Assembly (NCBI RefSeq): GCF_000499385.1
Contig: NW_013654981.1
Coordinates: forward strand, 3,252-67,251
DNA from: Eimeria necatrix
Lineage: Eukaryota > Apicomplexa > Conoidasida > Eucoccidiorida > Eimeriidae
DNA length: 64,000 bases
Direction of reading: 5' to 3'
The position numbers and the translations under genes were made by a program. Numbering within the stretch: the stretch's first letter is position 1; every line of letters starts with the position of its first letter. Under the pieces are notes generated by a model. That model ran no database searches. It was not told the DNA's origin and saw only the letters and a program-made list of their open reading frames with translations. This document shows, one piece after another, positions 1 to 12,114 of this stretch.

Positions 1-57
<57 letters not shown>

Positions 58-144
58 TGCTGCTGCAGGGGGGGGGCGGGCGGCGGCGGCGGCGCGGCGG
101 CCGCCGGCGCGCCGGGAGGAAGAACTGCTGCGGGAGCAGCAGCA

Positions 145-179
<35 letters not shown>

Positions 180-619
180 CTCCGCAGCACCCTGCATGCG
201 GAACGCGACGTCCCCGCCGGGGACCCCCACCGCACTCGGCTGCTGCTGCTGCTGCTGCAGCTGCTGCAGCTGCTGCAGCTGCTGCAGCTGCTGCAGCTGC
301 GTCTGCAGCGCAGCAAGTCGCCCCGCCGCCACGGGCTGAGACACACACACCAGCAGCAGCAGCAGCAGCATCAGCAGCAGCAGCAGCATCGGCAGCAGCA
401 GCAGCAACACGCAACTCAGCAGCAGTCGGGGAGCTTCAGACTCGGGCCAGCCCTGCCAGCGGTGCTGCACTTACATCTCGTCTGCCGCTGCTGCTGCTGC
501 TTGCTGCTGCACTTCCTGCTGCAGTGGCTGCTGCTGCTGCTGCTGCTGCTGCGTACGAAGACGGAGAAAGGCACCTTTCAAGGCCCCCAATCGGCCGGGA
601 CACGAGCCACGAGCTGCTC

Positions 620-661
<42 letters not shown>

Positions 662-1102
662 AGCTTCGCTGCAGCAGCTTCCTGCGTCGTCAGCAGCAGC
701 TGCAGCTGCAGCAGCGAAGCAAATGAGTGCCACAGCCGCAGCTGCCCCTCATATATCTCAGCCATCATTAATGCATGCGCATGCTGCTGCAGCCAAGACC
801 CTTCTTGGGGGCCCCCCTCTGTACCCCCCAAGGTGAAATGGGGGCCCCCGGGGTCCCCGGGGGCCCCGGGGGCCCCCCGGGGGCCCCCGGGGGCCCCTGC
901 GGGCCCAGCAGGCGCCCCAGGAAAGGGGACAGGGGCCCTCCCACTTGGGCCAGCTGCTGCTGCTGCTGCTGCTGCAGCTGCTGCTGCTGGCGTTTCTGCT
1001 GCTGGCGGCTCTGCTGCTGTGTCTGCAGCTGGCGCCGCCGCAGCTGCTGCCTCTGCATCTTTGGGCAAAGGCGGCCCCTCAAGGGGCCTCTGGCTTTCGG
1101 CT

Positions 1103-1135
<33 letters not shown>

Positions 1136-1506
1136 AGCATCTGTTGCTGCTGCTGCTGCTGCTGCGCCAGTGCGACTCGGTGAAGGGCGGAGAGCTCCTG
1201 CATGCGCTGCAGGAGCTGCTGCCGGACTGCTGCGAGCTCCACGCCGGCCGCGCCCGGCGCCGCTGCTGCTGCTGCTGCTGCAGCAGCAGCAGCAGCAGCA
1301 GGCAGCTGCTGGCCGGCCTGTTCAGACTCCGGAGCAGCAGCAAAAAGGGGGCAGGGCTCTACTGGGGGAAACACCAAAGGCAAAGGGGTGAAGGAAACCC
1401 CAGAAGGGTTTGGAGGCGTCTGCATGGCAGCAGGTGTCCATACACTGCCAGTGCAGCAGCTGCGAGGCAATCCACTCTGCTGCAGCAGCAGCAAAGCCTT
1501 TGGCAT
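1..1506 (-). CDS. Gln/Ala-rich protein, partial (runs off left edge)
   Basis: I do not recognise this gene. The model is two exons on the minus strand, 475-1506 and 1-335, joined in phase 0. The donor is GAT|GTAAGT (intron starts at 474), and the acceptor is a TG-rich tract ending TCTCAG just before 335. An ATG lies at 1504-1506, but the frame stays open upstream to about 1570, so the start may be elsewhere. Visible parts are a helical stretch (AAVRQQLLQRMQELSALHR), poly-Gln, poly-Ala, a Gly-Pro-Ala collagen-like segment at about 830-920, a helix reading HALMMAEIYEGQLRLWHSF, and then LAALQTQLQQLQQLQQ in the second exon. The competing plus-strand frames are poly-Leu, poly-Cys or poly-Ala and look like shadows. 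Function is unknown; a transcription or RNA-binding scaffold would be typical of such composition but is a guess. Confidence 0.5.
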
Positions 1507-2400
1507 CCTTTCAGACGCGCTGCTGCTGCTGCTGCTGCACTGCTGCTGCAGCTGCTGGCGGCTCGGAATGCCACGGAGGACACGCAGCAGGGACCCCTTC
1601 GCAAGGAAAAGAACAAAACTGGAGCAGCAGCTTTGGAGGGTTTGCGCGGTCTGCTGCTGTCGAGTTCAGGTGTATGTACCCTCCAGCAGCCAGCCTGCAA
1701 CTGAGCAGCAGCTGCTGCTGAGCCCGTCGGCTCTCTTCTCGGCCTTGCAGGCGCTACAGCGGAGAATAAGAAAAGGGAAAAGAAGCAGAAAACAGGTGTA
1801 GCGGAATGGGACGGGCTGTGGGTACGGCGGCGCAGCTGCTGCTGCTGCTGCTGCTCTTGCTGCTGCTGCTGCTAGCTGGCAGAGAGAAGCCTATGCGCAT
1901 GTCTGTCTCTGCCCGTCGCCCCAGCCTCTTCTTTGCATCTTTTCAAATAAATCCAAACAATTATAAATTAATGGACTTCTCTCGCGGCCGCGTCCTCAAA
2001 GAGCCTCCCGCGCCGTAAAGACAGCCGGCCGCCGCCTTTCGCCTCTCCAGGCCCCACCCAACTTCTTTTCCGGAAACACTCAAAGACCATTTCCCATTTG
2101 CTGCTCATTTGAAAAAGAAGTTTTTCCAAAAGACAAGCCAGGCTCTTTGTCTCTTTCTTCTCCTCTGCTGCCCCCCAAACTCTGGGCACCAAACCCCAGC
2201 CGCGGCTTCCTAGAGCAGCAGCTGGCGGCCCCAGCGCTTCAGCTTCCCCCCAGAGCTTAGCAGAGCAAGCAGCAGCAGCAGCGGCAGCAGCAGCAGCAGC
2301 AGCAGGCAGTACAAGGAGGCAGTGGGGGGTCTGCTGCACCGCAGCAGCAAACTCGCCCCAGCAGCACTTGGGCAGTTTTAGGCAGCTGCTGCTGCTGCAG
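1507..2400. other. 5' flank of the left-edge gene; no supported gene
   Basis: The stretch holds short CTG/CAG runs (1516-1560, 1833-1872, 2270-2305). A minus-strand open frame at 1968-2339 starts with GTG rather than ATG. It could be an upstream exon or 5' UTR of the left-edge gene, but nothing in it is recognisable. Confidence 0.3.
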
Positions 2401-5400
2401 CTAGTCGCAGCAAGCTAGAGTAGAAGGACTTCGTCTTAGCTCAAAGGCCGCAGGGGCCCCACGGGGGCAGCAGCTAGCTGGGGCAACGCAGGGGGCCCCC
2501 AGCGCAGCAGCAAAAGTGCTGGGGGCTTTGCCCCCGGCTAGCCATTAGATCTCTTTAGCTTTTTAGTTGTCTTGCAGAGGCTGTGGGGCCCCTCGGGGCC
2601 TTTCAGCGCAGTGCTGTGGAACGAAGTTGAGGCTGTGGCCTAAGACAAAGCCCCCCGGGGTTAAGTTCAGATTGTAGATTGGGGGTAAACAGCCAGTTTA
2701 TGGGCGAAGCCAGAATTGGCTTGAAAGGCAGACCCAGTTGGCCCACTTAGCTTCTTAATAAGGCTGTTTTCTGCTGCAGTGTTGACTGCCCCTGTCTTCG
2801 CCGCAACTGCTGGGCATTCAAGACATTTTAGGCTCTCAGGGGGGCCCATGAACTTGCTTTTGCACTTTTTTAACACTCTCAAGCCATTCCAGTCTTCAAG
2901 TTTTGGACTTTAAGATATGCCTGAAGCAGACCATTTGGCGTTTTCTTGGTATAGGCCAGACCTCTTCGCGCCGGGCTGCCTAGAAGCTGTCATAATGGAA
3001 GACTTTTGAAGTATTTGTTGCGATGAAAGGGATATTGTTTGAGGGGTTTCCGTGATCATATCAAAGTGTAAGGAAGCAGCACGTTATGCTGCACAAGCCT
3101 GACAGCTACAGCAGCACAGTGGTGCAATATTCTTTGTACTTAAACTGGCTCGCTAGCCTGCTGCTGCAGGAGGCCCTAAGGACTATCCCTTTTCATGAGC
3201 AAAGCAACTTTAGCTATTCAGTTATCAGCCTGGAAAGGCACGGCTGCCCCTTCTCAGCTTGAGCTATACGGCTAGCAGACTTTTCTTGCATATCTTCCCT
3301 TGCCTGTGCCTCTCGGGCTACAAGAGCGTTTATCTTCACCAGTTATTCGCAAATTGGAGAAATCATATCAAGCTCTCAGATTTAAGCAGGGCCAGATCGC
3401 TGGCCCTGTTCACGCTAAAAATGGAAGAATTGGCTCTGGCCAGCAAAAAGCCTTGGAGCGTCTTCCAGCAATGGAATGTTTTGAGCAAAAGGCAAATCAC
3501 ATTCTCGTGTTCGTGGCGAGGCATAAGCTAGCCTGTCTGCCTTGACGACGCAGGCACAAAGGTATTAAGCCAACTGCCGCAGTGCTGGAGCTTAAAAGCG
3601 AACCCGTACAGCAAGCCACTCGGGCGCGTAGACTTCCCTGTGGGGCCAGTGCAATCTCTTGACTTACTGAAATCACGTTTTTACTTTATAGTTAAAGTAG
3701 TAACGTAATTATAGTAATGAAAGGAAGAGGGAACGAGCATATGTATGAGAACATCGAAATCCTTCGCCGTACCACTCCGTTAAAACAAGGGAGTGGGTCT
3801 ATGATTTGCACATACATGCATCAAATAGCCCATTGCGCACGGGAGGAATGTTTCAGGGAAACATTCCACTGCACTCAGAGAAGTCAATTTCCAGGTTCTT
3901 CCTCGAATGCGAAGGAGGAAACTGGCAAAAGAGTCACTGCATTGTGCAGCACTCCAATGCCGCGCATAAATGGACTTGAGGGACTTATAATTCAGAATGT
4001 GTAGATCGGCGTAATAAAAGAAGGCATTTATTGTGCAAAGCGACTCAATCCTTAGGCGGAAAGGCCTCTTGTGCTCTGCAGTTATGCCTAGGGTTCTGGG
4101 TTGGCAAGAGGTAGTGTTCCGAAAACCAGGACATATAGTGCTGTTGTCTTTGGTAAGTAACGATAGGTACGAGACTATGTAGCCAGAACAGGACAGATAG
4201 GCGTAGGAGCCTTTCCACGTTGGAGCGATACACGCCAAGTGCGGCCGCCTCTTAGGCAGTGATGCAATTAGAACCATGGGCTCAAGTCATGCATTTCATT
4301 TCGCTATTCTCTTGAGCTGTACGGTTGATCAGAAATAAGAAGACGCATACAAGGCATGAAGTCACCACAATGGGCGGCTACACGTCTCAACACATTACAG
4401 GAGCTCATCCTCGTCACTTACATTCCCCGGCTTTCTCCCCTGCTGTCCCCCGCAGATATTATCTTGTCACGTATGCTACTTTCCACAGCACTCACGGCCA
4501 TTAAAGAGTACACGTTGTTGCAATCCGTATTCTCCTCTCATTCAGCAGTTCCAGCAGCAGGTTGGCACTCTGGTTGGACTTCAGCGCCCGAGACTACGGG
4601 CCCGCAGACCCAGGCAGAGTTAGCACTCACTCCGTAGGAGCCTTTCTACCCACCCTCCAGACGGCCCCGCTTGTCTGATCAGCGAGGCTCTCTCTTGCCG
4701 TAACATCTAAAATGCAAAAGGACAATTTCGTGGCAGGAACGCCTGTTTTCAAACAGCTCAAAATCAGGGGAAAGAGCAAAAATTCCGTCTAGCGAGAGAC
4801 AGCGAATTCAGCGAAAAGACGCATCTTTCAGACAGCCTTCTACTTCTTGATGGCAACGAGAGGCCCCCCAAATACCAAAATTGAGCAATCATATCTTTTC
4901 TGACAGACAGCCTCCCACGCTGCAGATCAGGCTTCTGGGCAAATGCCAAGAATGCGGGGCCGAGCAACTTGCGTCGCGCTGCCAGCTGAAGTCAAAAAGA
5001 GCGTTTCCGTCAACTAGCATGGTATGGTGAGCCAGCAGTTGTCACTTCACCTCTTATGACCCATCAACATACGCTTTGCATGCCTCAGCTATATTGTTAT
5101 ATAAAGCTACAGAAGAGTTGCCCAGAGGATTGCAGTGGCCCCAGCTCCGAAGCGACAAGAACGCATTTGCCCCCGCCTGAAGCGGAGAAAATGCTCCTTA
5201 ACGTTCCTCCTTTAAGATTGCAGCTGACTCTTTTTTCTAGAGTTTTGTTAGACCAACCAAAAATGTATGGTCAGTCTGACGAAACAAGATGCTGTGGGTG
5301 TCACTGAAGAGCGGGTACCGTTCTTGAGGGTGGCTGGGACTCACCTGCTGCAGAGCAGCAATTGATAAGCGTGAAGGGCCCCCAGCTTCTGCCGGGAGAG

Positions 5401-8400
5401 CCGACGAAAGCTTCCCCCAGAGGGCGCAGGCTAGGAAGGACCGACCTTGACCTGAAAATGAGAATTTTTCAGTGAAATAGACTGACCTTCTGGGGGAAAG
5501 ATGTACTACTGTAGCTCGCTCGCCCCTCCTCACCCCTGCGCATTAATTTAAACTTGTTACCTTGGTATGTCATATCGCCTTTGCTCCTATAAATACAAGA
5601 AACTCGCAAGAGGCTCGCTTGCTCTACAGTTCACGACCCTTTCCAATTCACAAAGAGAGAGGAACTGCCAGTCGTGTAAAGGGCCTACATCTGGTGATGG
5701 CCATGCAATGAATCGTAACACACAAGCATGATGCCACTAGTTTGGTGCCACTACATGCCCCAGATGGGCTGCTCATTGATGAGTCCCGTTGCAGATGTCC
5801 ACGTGCTGCGGGCTATGACTTTGCAACGCTCTGTTCTTCTCTAGGCTAAGTCTATCTAAACGACTGTAGCGAGTGCGTTTTGGTGGATCTACGTAGGAGG
5901 AGCTAAGGGATTCAACTTCGGAAGTACGGGTCACAAGTGCTATTATTTAGCCCACCGCAGATAAAATTGCGAAGGGAAAGGCGGATTTACAGAATGATAC
6001 ACATCCTGAGACTTTGGCTTTCTGGGCCGGTAATGGTGCATCCGCCTGCAAGATCATATCCTACTAAGAGGCGCAGACTGGTTGGCTGATCTTTTATGCA
6101 GCTGTGCAACTTCCTTGCACATAAAAGCCTTTGATGTGGCAGGATAAAGGTAGCGAAGGACAACTGCGAAAAAGTACTTCAGTAGATGATATTTCCCGCC
6201 ACGATGTCCCTACCGGTAATAATGTTGACCTCAGGAACGTCAGTAGAGAATGGCTCCCAAACCATGCAGCGCCCGGTGCCGACACCTCATGTAAACTGCC
6301 TGGAAAATCGGGTACACTTCTTACCTTAGTGAGGCAGATTTCACTGCGTTCATTCGAATTCGTCTAAAATTCAAAGCGTTGCTTGCAAAGAGGCCTTATT
6401 CCACATTGGCTGCCCGGGAAGCAGCAGCTGCTTAAAGGCGTACTTGCACTACTTCAATACAGCGAAGCCCAGCATCGCTCATCACAAGCGGCACTGCCAC
6501 GGGCCTGTGGCGGATAGAAGAGCTACAGGGCTGGCGCTCCGCTGCAGCTAGCCTTTCCAGTGGTTAATATTTGTCGCCTTCATTAGCGCTGAACAGTTGC
6601 AGACCTCTGAGGAACACTTTTCTGGCCCTGTTCCTCTACTGACAATGCGGGGTGTACAGGGATGCCTTTTAATGCACTAAAGAGCGGCGCACAGATGCAG
6701 CACGCATCCTTTGATGTAGCGTTCCCACTAGATTCAGTACCCATTAGCGTTCACAATTCCCCGTGCGCAATCTACTTTTTTGCCAAACCGTCTACAAACT
6801 CATTAAATGCATGACAGAAATGTTTGAAAATGGCCCAGTGGAGCCCTTTTCAGAGACTTGCACTATGCTTAACGCATAAATGTCTTCATTGCGTATGGGA
6901 GGCACTCTTCTCTAGCAAAACTCCTGTTGACTGCGACCTTGCTGTATCAAGCCGACGGGTAAGTGGACTTCTCCAGCCTTTCCTGGAGTTTCTGCAGGCG
7001 TTTCGGCCGCCATTTCTAGCAGAGTTCCCAAGCTTCGCCGTAAGTCTTGTTAGTTGTTCCTGTTGCTGTCCATTCGATGGAAACGGAGTGAACTGCCACT
7101 GCTTCTTGGAAAGCAGCAGCCAAAGCGGCTGCGATGCTCTCGGTCGTGGGACAATGCTCTTTCTCCCACAGTAACCCCCCCATTTACTCAGAGCTGACGG
7201 CCAAGTGCTTCCCTTATTGGCATTCTGCAATCACGGATTTATGGCTAGAACCTTGCTTGATCGAAAGCCGCCTTTACTTTTATTCTTAGAAGCGCCTCCT
7301 TCCTAGCTGCAACAGACGCAGGAAATCTGGGTCTTTGTCCTCGTCTGTTGGTGCTAAAAGGCATTTCTTTCACCTGCTCGTCTCCTCGTTCATTGCTGCT
7401 CATCCCTTTCTCCTGCACTCGTATGCTCACTGCGATAGACTGTAAAGGCGACTACTATTTCAAGTTTTGCTTGTTGCACCTTTTGCTCTGGTTCCCCCTC
7501 CAGAAATAAGGCTGACGCGCCTTCGTTCCACTGCAGCATATTCTGCGGCTTGTGCACCTGCCCATAAGTTCTTGTTTAAAATTTCTGTACTTTACGTGCC
7601 TGTCTCCTAAGCTGAGAGGCTGGATGTCTTCAATGCATCAAAGCGGCCGTTTTTGACATTATCTTGTAATTTTCTCTCCAGCTTTTCCATATAAGAGGCT
7701 AGATGGCGGGCTGAAGCTTTTCCTGGGTTATCCCCATAGCCCGGCAGAAGTACAGTTCTATCTTGGAAACAGTCCCAAGTACATTTAGAAAATTTTTTGT
7801 GATTATAAGATTGAGGGCGTGTGGCGTTGGGGTCCCGGTGAAGAAAAGCTTTTCATCTACTTCAGTAAATTTCTTTGGCCTACACACCAAAGAGCCAGTC
7901 ACTGCTCCCCTACTAGAGACGCGCGCGAGACGTATCTATAAAAATGATGAAATTGTTGCCACAGATCTACAGTGTCGGGCCATGCGCGCAGTTATCTGAA
8001 TAAATCGAATTTTCTGGTGAAATGCTGTGGATCCAAAAAGCTCTCAGGCTTGGCAAGAAAGATATATTTGACCTCACGCTACCTACTGCGCATTTGAATG
8101 CCTAGCATGAGTCTTAGGCTCTCCCTAAGGCGCTTCAAAAAGGGCTTTTTTGAATGACCTAACAACTACAACCAAAGGGTCCCCACTGTTCAACTTCAGC
8201 CCCACCCAAACGGGCCCTCTCGAGTTAGTCTGCTGCAGCTCAGCAGCAGCTAGCCCCCTATTTATCCCCCCCACAAGCTGCGCTACAGTGTAAGTATTCA
8301 AGCAGCGCCAATGGCTGTGCTGCAGCACAATGAGGGTCAATCTGAGGGGCTAAGGCTGCCTCCTTGGCAGCCTGCCTGTTGCACCAGGGCCTATTTATCT

Positions 8401-8690
8401 AGTATAATGCGTTTAATAATAATGCGTTTCTCAAGTCCGACAAAAAGTCAAACTTCGAAAAGCAACATACACATGAGTTGCACGAGAATGCCTTCGTGGG
8501 CCCCTATGGAGGAAAGCTGAAGTGTCTATACAGCCCCTAGCCCGTACCGGGGAGCTTTAACAAACACTCACTCCACTTTTCTCTTTTCATCCTTCAGGCC
8601 AACACATCAAAAATGTGAAGCATATTTCTTCATACAGACACACTCCACTCACTCAAGCAACATACCTACCAGCCCCTGCAAATCTTCGCG
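2400..8690. other. repeat-poor unique segment, no supported gene
   Basis: This block has almost no CAG runs, telomere-type tracts or GGGGCCCC blocks and has a more balanced base composition. The longest ATG-initiated open frame is 165 codons on the minus strand (4277 to 3780), with ordinary composition but no motif I recognise. A plus-strand frame at 3300-3545 contains a charged, helix-like stretch that could be an exon. Neither is strong enough to call. The block matches the repeat-poor P segments known from Eimeria tenella chromosome 1. Confidence 0.55.
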
Positions 8691-8983
8691 GCACCCAGGG
8701 GCCCCCGGGGGCCCTCCGGGGCCCCCAGGGGCTTCCACGGTCCCCCAGGGGCCCCCGGAGCCCCTGCAAAGGTAACTGGAGTCAGCTGCAGAACTCTGAG
8801 GGCCTCTGAGAACATTTCGCCCGCTAAAAGGGACACACGGGAGCTAAAAGGGACACAGAAGAACCAAAAAGGACTCCTGAGAGGCCCTGGGGAAGACCTG
8901 ACGGCCCAAAACCCGAGGGCATTTTAGTGAACTCCGGGTCACCTGGGGCCCCCCGGAGGCCCCGCGCATATTAATGTGTCGAA

Positions 8984-10874
8984 CTATGAATTGCTTGTGT
9001 CTGCAGCAGAAGCAAAAAGGTCTTCTATGATGGGGGGAAGCAGCTGGAAACAGGGGGAAATAAGGGGCAGGTGCTGCAGGGGGAGGTGGAGGCCGTCAAA
9101 GGCGTACAAAACGTGGGGCTTGGGGGGCCCCTCAGGGGACCCCTCAGGGGCCCCCTTAGGGGCCCCCTTGGGGTCCTCAGAAGGGTTTGCGGACCCCCGC
9201 TCGCTGAACCGAATGTGCGGCAGCTGCAACAGACAAAAACAAAAACTTTTTAAATGCAACTAATAAGCACTCGTGGCAGCGAGATAGAGAACCCTTACGA
9301 GGGCTCCAAGGGCCTCTAAAAGCCTCAAAAACTGTATTTTACAGCGTTTAAGCCTTACACTCCAAACCCTAAACCCTAAACCCTAAACCCTAGATAGCCG
9401 CTCCCAGCTAAGAGCTGGTGCAAAGGCCCACGCACCCGGGGATAGCGCTGGCTGAAATGAGTCAAAATGACACTCTCGCATCCGCACTCAGCAGCTGCAA
9501 ACCACAACAACACCAAACCCCCAAAGCCCGAACCCTAAACCCTAAGCAGCATCCCCTAGCAGTTGAAACTGTAGCAAACGAGCAGCAAATGTATCTCCCC
9601 GAATGCCCCACACAACTGCATGCAAGGGGACTTTAGAACTCAAACAGCTCTTTTGGGGGCACCAAGTGAAGCCCCTGAAGGGCAGCAGGGGGCCCCTCTA
9701 GAGCGAGGCCCTTTGCTGCGTTTTGCTGGCTCCTTAGGTGCCCTTTGGAGGCCCCTCAGGGGCCCCCTGGGAGCCCAAGAGACCTTTTCGGGGCCTGCTG
9801 AGGGCCCCCTTAACTGTCCTTTGTGGGCCCCTTAGGGGCCCCTGGAAGCCCAAAAGAACTGCCGGGGGCCTCCTGGGGCCTCCTTAGGTTCCCTTAGGGG
9901 CCCCCTTAGGGGACCCACAGGGGCCCAAAAGAGCTTCTAGGGGCCCCCGTGGGGGCCCCTGGGGGCCCCCTGATGTACTTCTGGCGCACCTCCCTTGAGG
10001 ACTTCGGATACACAAGAATGCTTTTTATCGACTGCCTCTGAGTGAAGTGCATCTTCAAAAGTGGCTGAGACAAAAGGCAACGAAAAGAAAGAAAAAAGAG
10101 AAAAAGAGGGGATCACTGACATGGAAAAAGATAAAAAAGAAGAAGCCAGAGAGTCACAAAAAGCCGAACTGCTGGCCCACAATGAAAAAAAAACGAAAAA
10201 GCAAAAATAGAACAAGGAGATAAAAACACAACACCAGTAGCACAAAAACTTCACCCATAACCTCGCGCAGCAAAAGCGCCGCTGCTGCTAATAAAAGATA
10301 TGGCCTAAGGGGCCCAGCGGGGCCCCAGGGGCCCCCAGGGGGCCCCTGGGGCCCCTAAAGCCCTGCTGCTCCTAGGCAGCAGCCACGGGGGGCCCCCAAC
10401 TACTACTGCAGTGGGCCCCTAGGGCCTGTGTGCTTTTCGCTGGGCTTTTCTGCTGCTGTTTGTTGGCCACTTGCTGCTGCTGCGGTTCAGTTTGCTGCTG
10501 CGGTTCAGTTTGCTGCTGCTGCTGCAGTGCTCACCTTCGTGCAGCAGCACAGTGCACTTGTGCGCCAAGTTAAAGAGCTGGCTGCAGGGCCTCGTGTCTC
10601 CAGAATAAACAAAACTGAGTTTTTCGAAATCCACGCGGAGGCCAAAAGAGTCGGGGATATGGTCCACCTGAGCCACAAAGAAGCTGCGCAGTGCATGCAG
10701 TCTGGCGCAGCAGCAGCAGCGCAGCAGCAGCACTAGCCGCAGCAGCAGCTCGCCTGCGGCAGTAGCAGCAGCAGCGCCGCTAGCACTTGCAGCAGCAGCA
10801 TCGCTGCCAATAAAAAAATGAGACAAACAGCGCGCCAGCCACGGCAGCGCCACGGTCAGCCCGCCAGCAGCAGA

Positions 10875-10925
<51 letters not shown>

Positions 10926-11284
10926 CCGGTGCGATCCTCAGTTGCATCTTCTGGGCCTCTCCAGTCCAAGCCATTGCTGCTGCTGGCTGCAGATGTTCAA
11001 CGCTAAACTTTTCGTCTAAGTTGCAAACGAGAGACTCGCAGCAAACAAATAAGTGGGGCATTCGTGCGATCTCCCGGTCCAGAAACTCAAACCACTCCTG
11101 CAAAAATAAACCCTAAACCCTAAACCCTTAACCCTAAACCCTAAGCCCTAAACCCTAGAGATTCGATAAGCAAACAGCAGCAAAAATCCCTTCAAGCGGC
11201 AAAGCTACAGGCCGGCACACCTCACGAGCCAAGCACAAACGCAGGTCAGAAGCAGCAGCAACTGCAGCAGCTAGAGCAAAAGCT

Positions 11285-11326
<42 letters not shown>

Positions 11327-12078
11327 CCTGTAGGCGAGCTGGAGCAATCAGCAGGGGTGGCCTGGCATCGGGCCAAAGTGCTGCGCGGCACTGCAGCAGC
11401 GACATGAGCCCCAAGTGATGGTCCGCGTGACAGTGGGAAACGAAGATGAACCTGAAGAATTGCAAACCCTAAACGCTAAACCCTAAACCCTAAAGGCTCC
11501 TAAACCCTAAAGCATAAGTCCTGAAGCGGTGAGGGGACTTTTCGTTCAAATGGACAATCACCACAGGCACGCAGACACGGAAACAGCAGCAGCAGCTGCT
11601 GCAGCAGGAACTGCAGCACTGCTGCAGCAGCAGCTGCTGCAGCAGGAACTGCAGCACTGCTGCAGCTGCAGCTGCTGCAGCAGGAACTGCAGCACTGCTG
11701 CAGCTGCAGCTGCTGCAGCAGGAACTGCAGCACTGCTGTAGCTGCTGCAGCAGGAACTGCAGCACTGCTGCAGCTGCAGCTGCTGCTTCTGGCCCAGTAG
11801 CAACGGCAGCACCTGACGCTTCAGTGACAAAACCCCAGCGAGCGCCCCTCCAGCAGCAGCAAGACAGCAGCAAGGCAGCAGCACAGCAGCAGCAATGCAG
11901 CAGCACAACAGCAGCACAGCAGAAGCAAGCAGCAGCACAGCAGCAGCAACCCAGCAGCACAGCAGCAGCAGACGCACTGGATCGAGAGCAGCAGCTGCAG
12001 AAACTCCTCTTCGCTCTCTGTGGCACCCCGCAGCTGCGAGAGAGAGCCTTCCCCAAAGTCAAGAACAACACCTGCGAC

Positions 12079-12114
<36 letters not shown>

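Noticed and set aside
3780..4277. 165-codon ATG frame on the minus strand
   Set aside because: No motif and no supporting neighbours. In 6 kb of stop-poor sequence one frame of this length is weak evidence.
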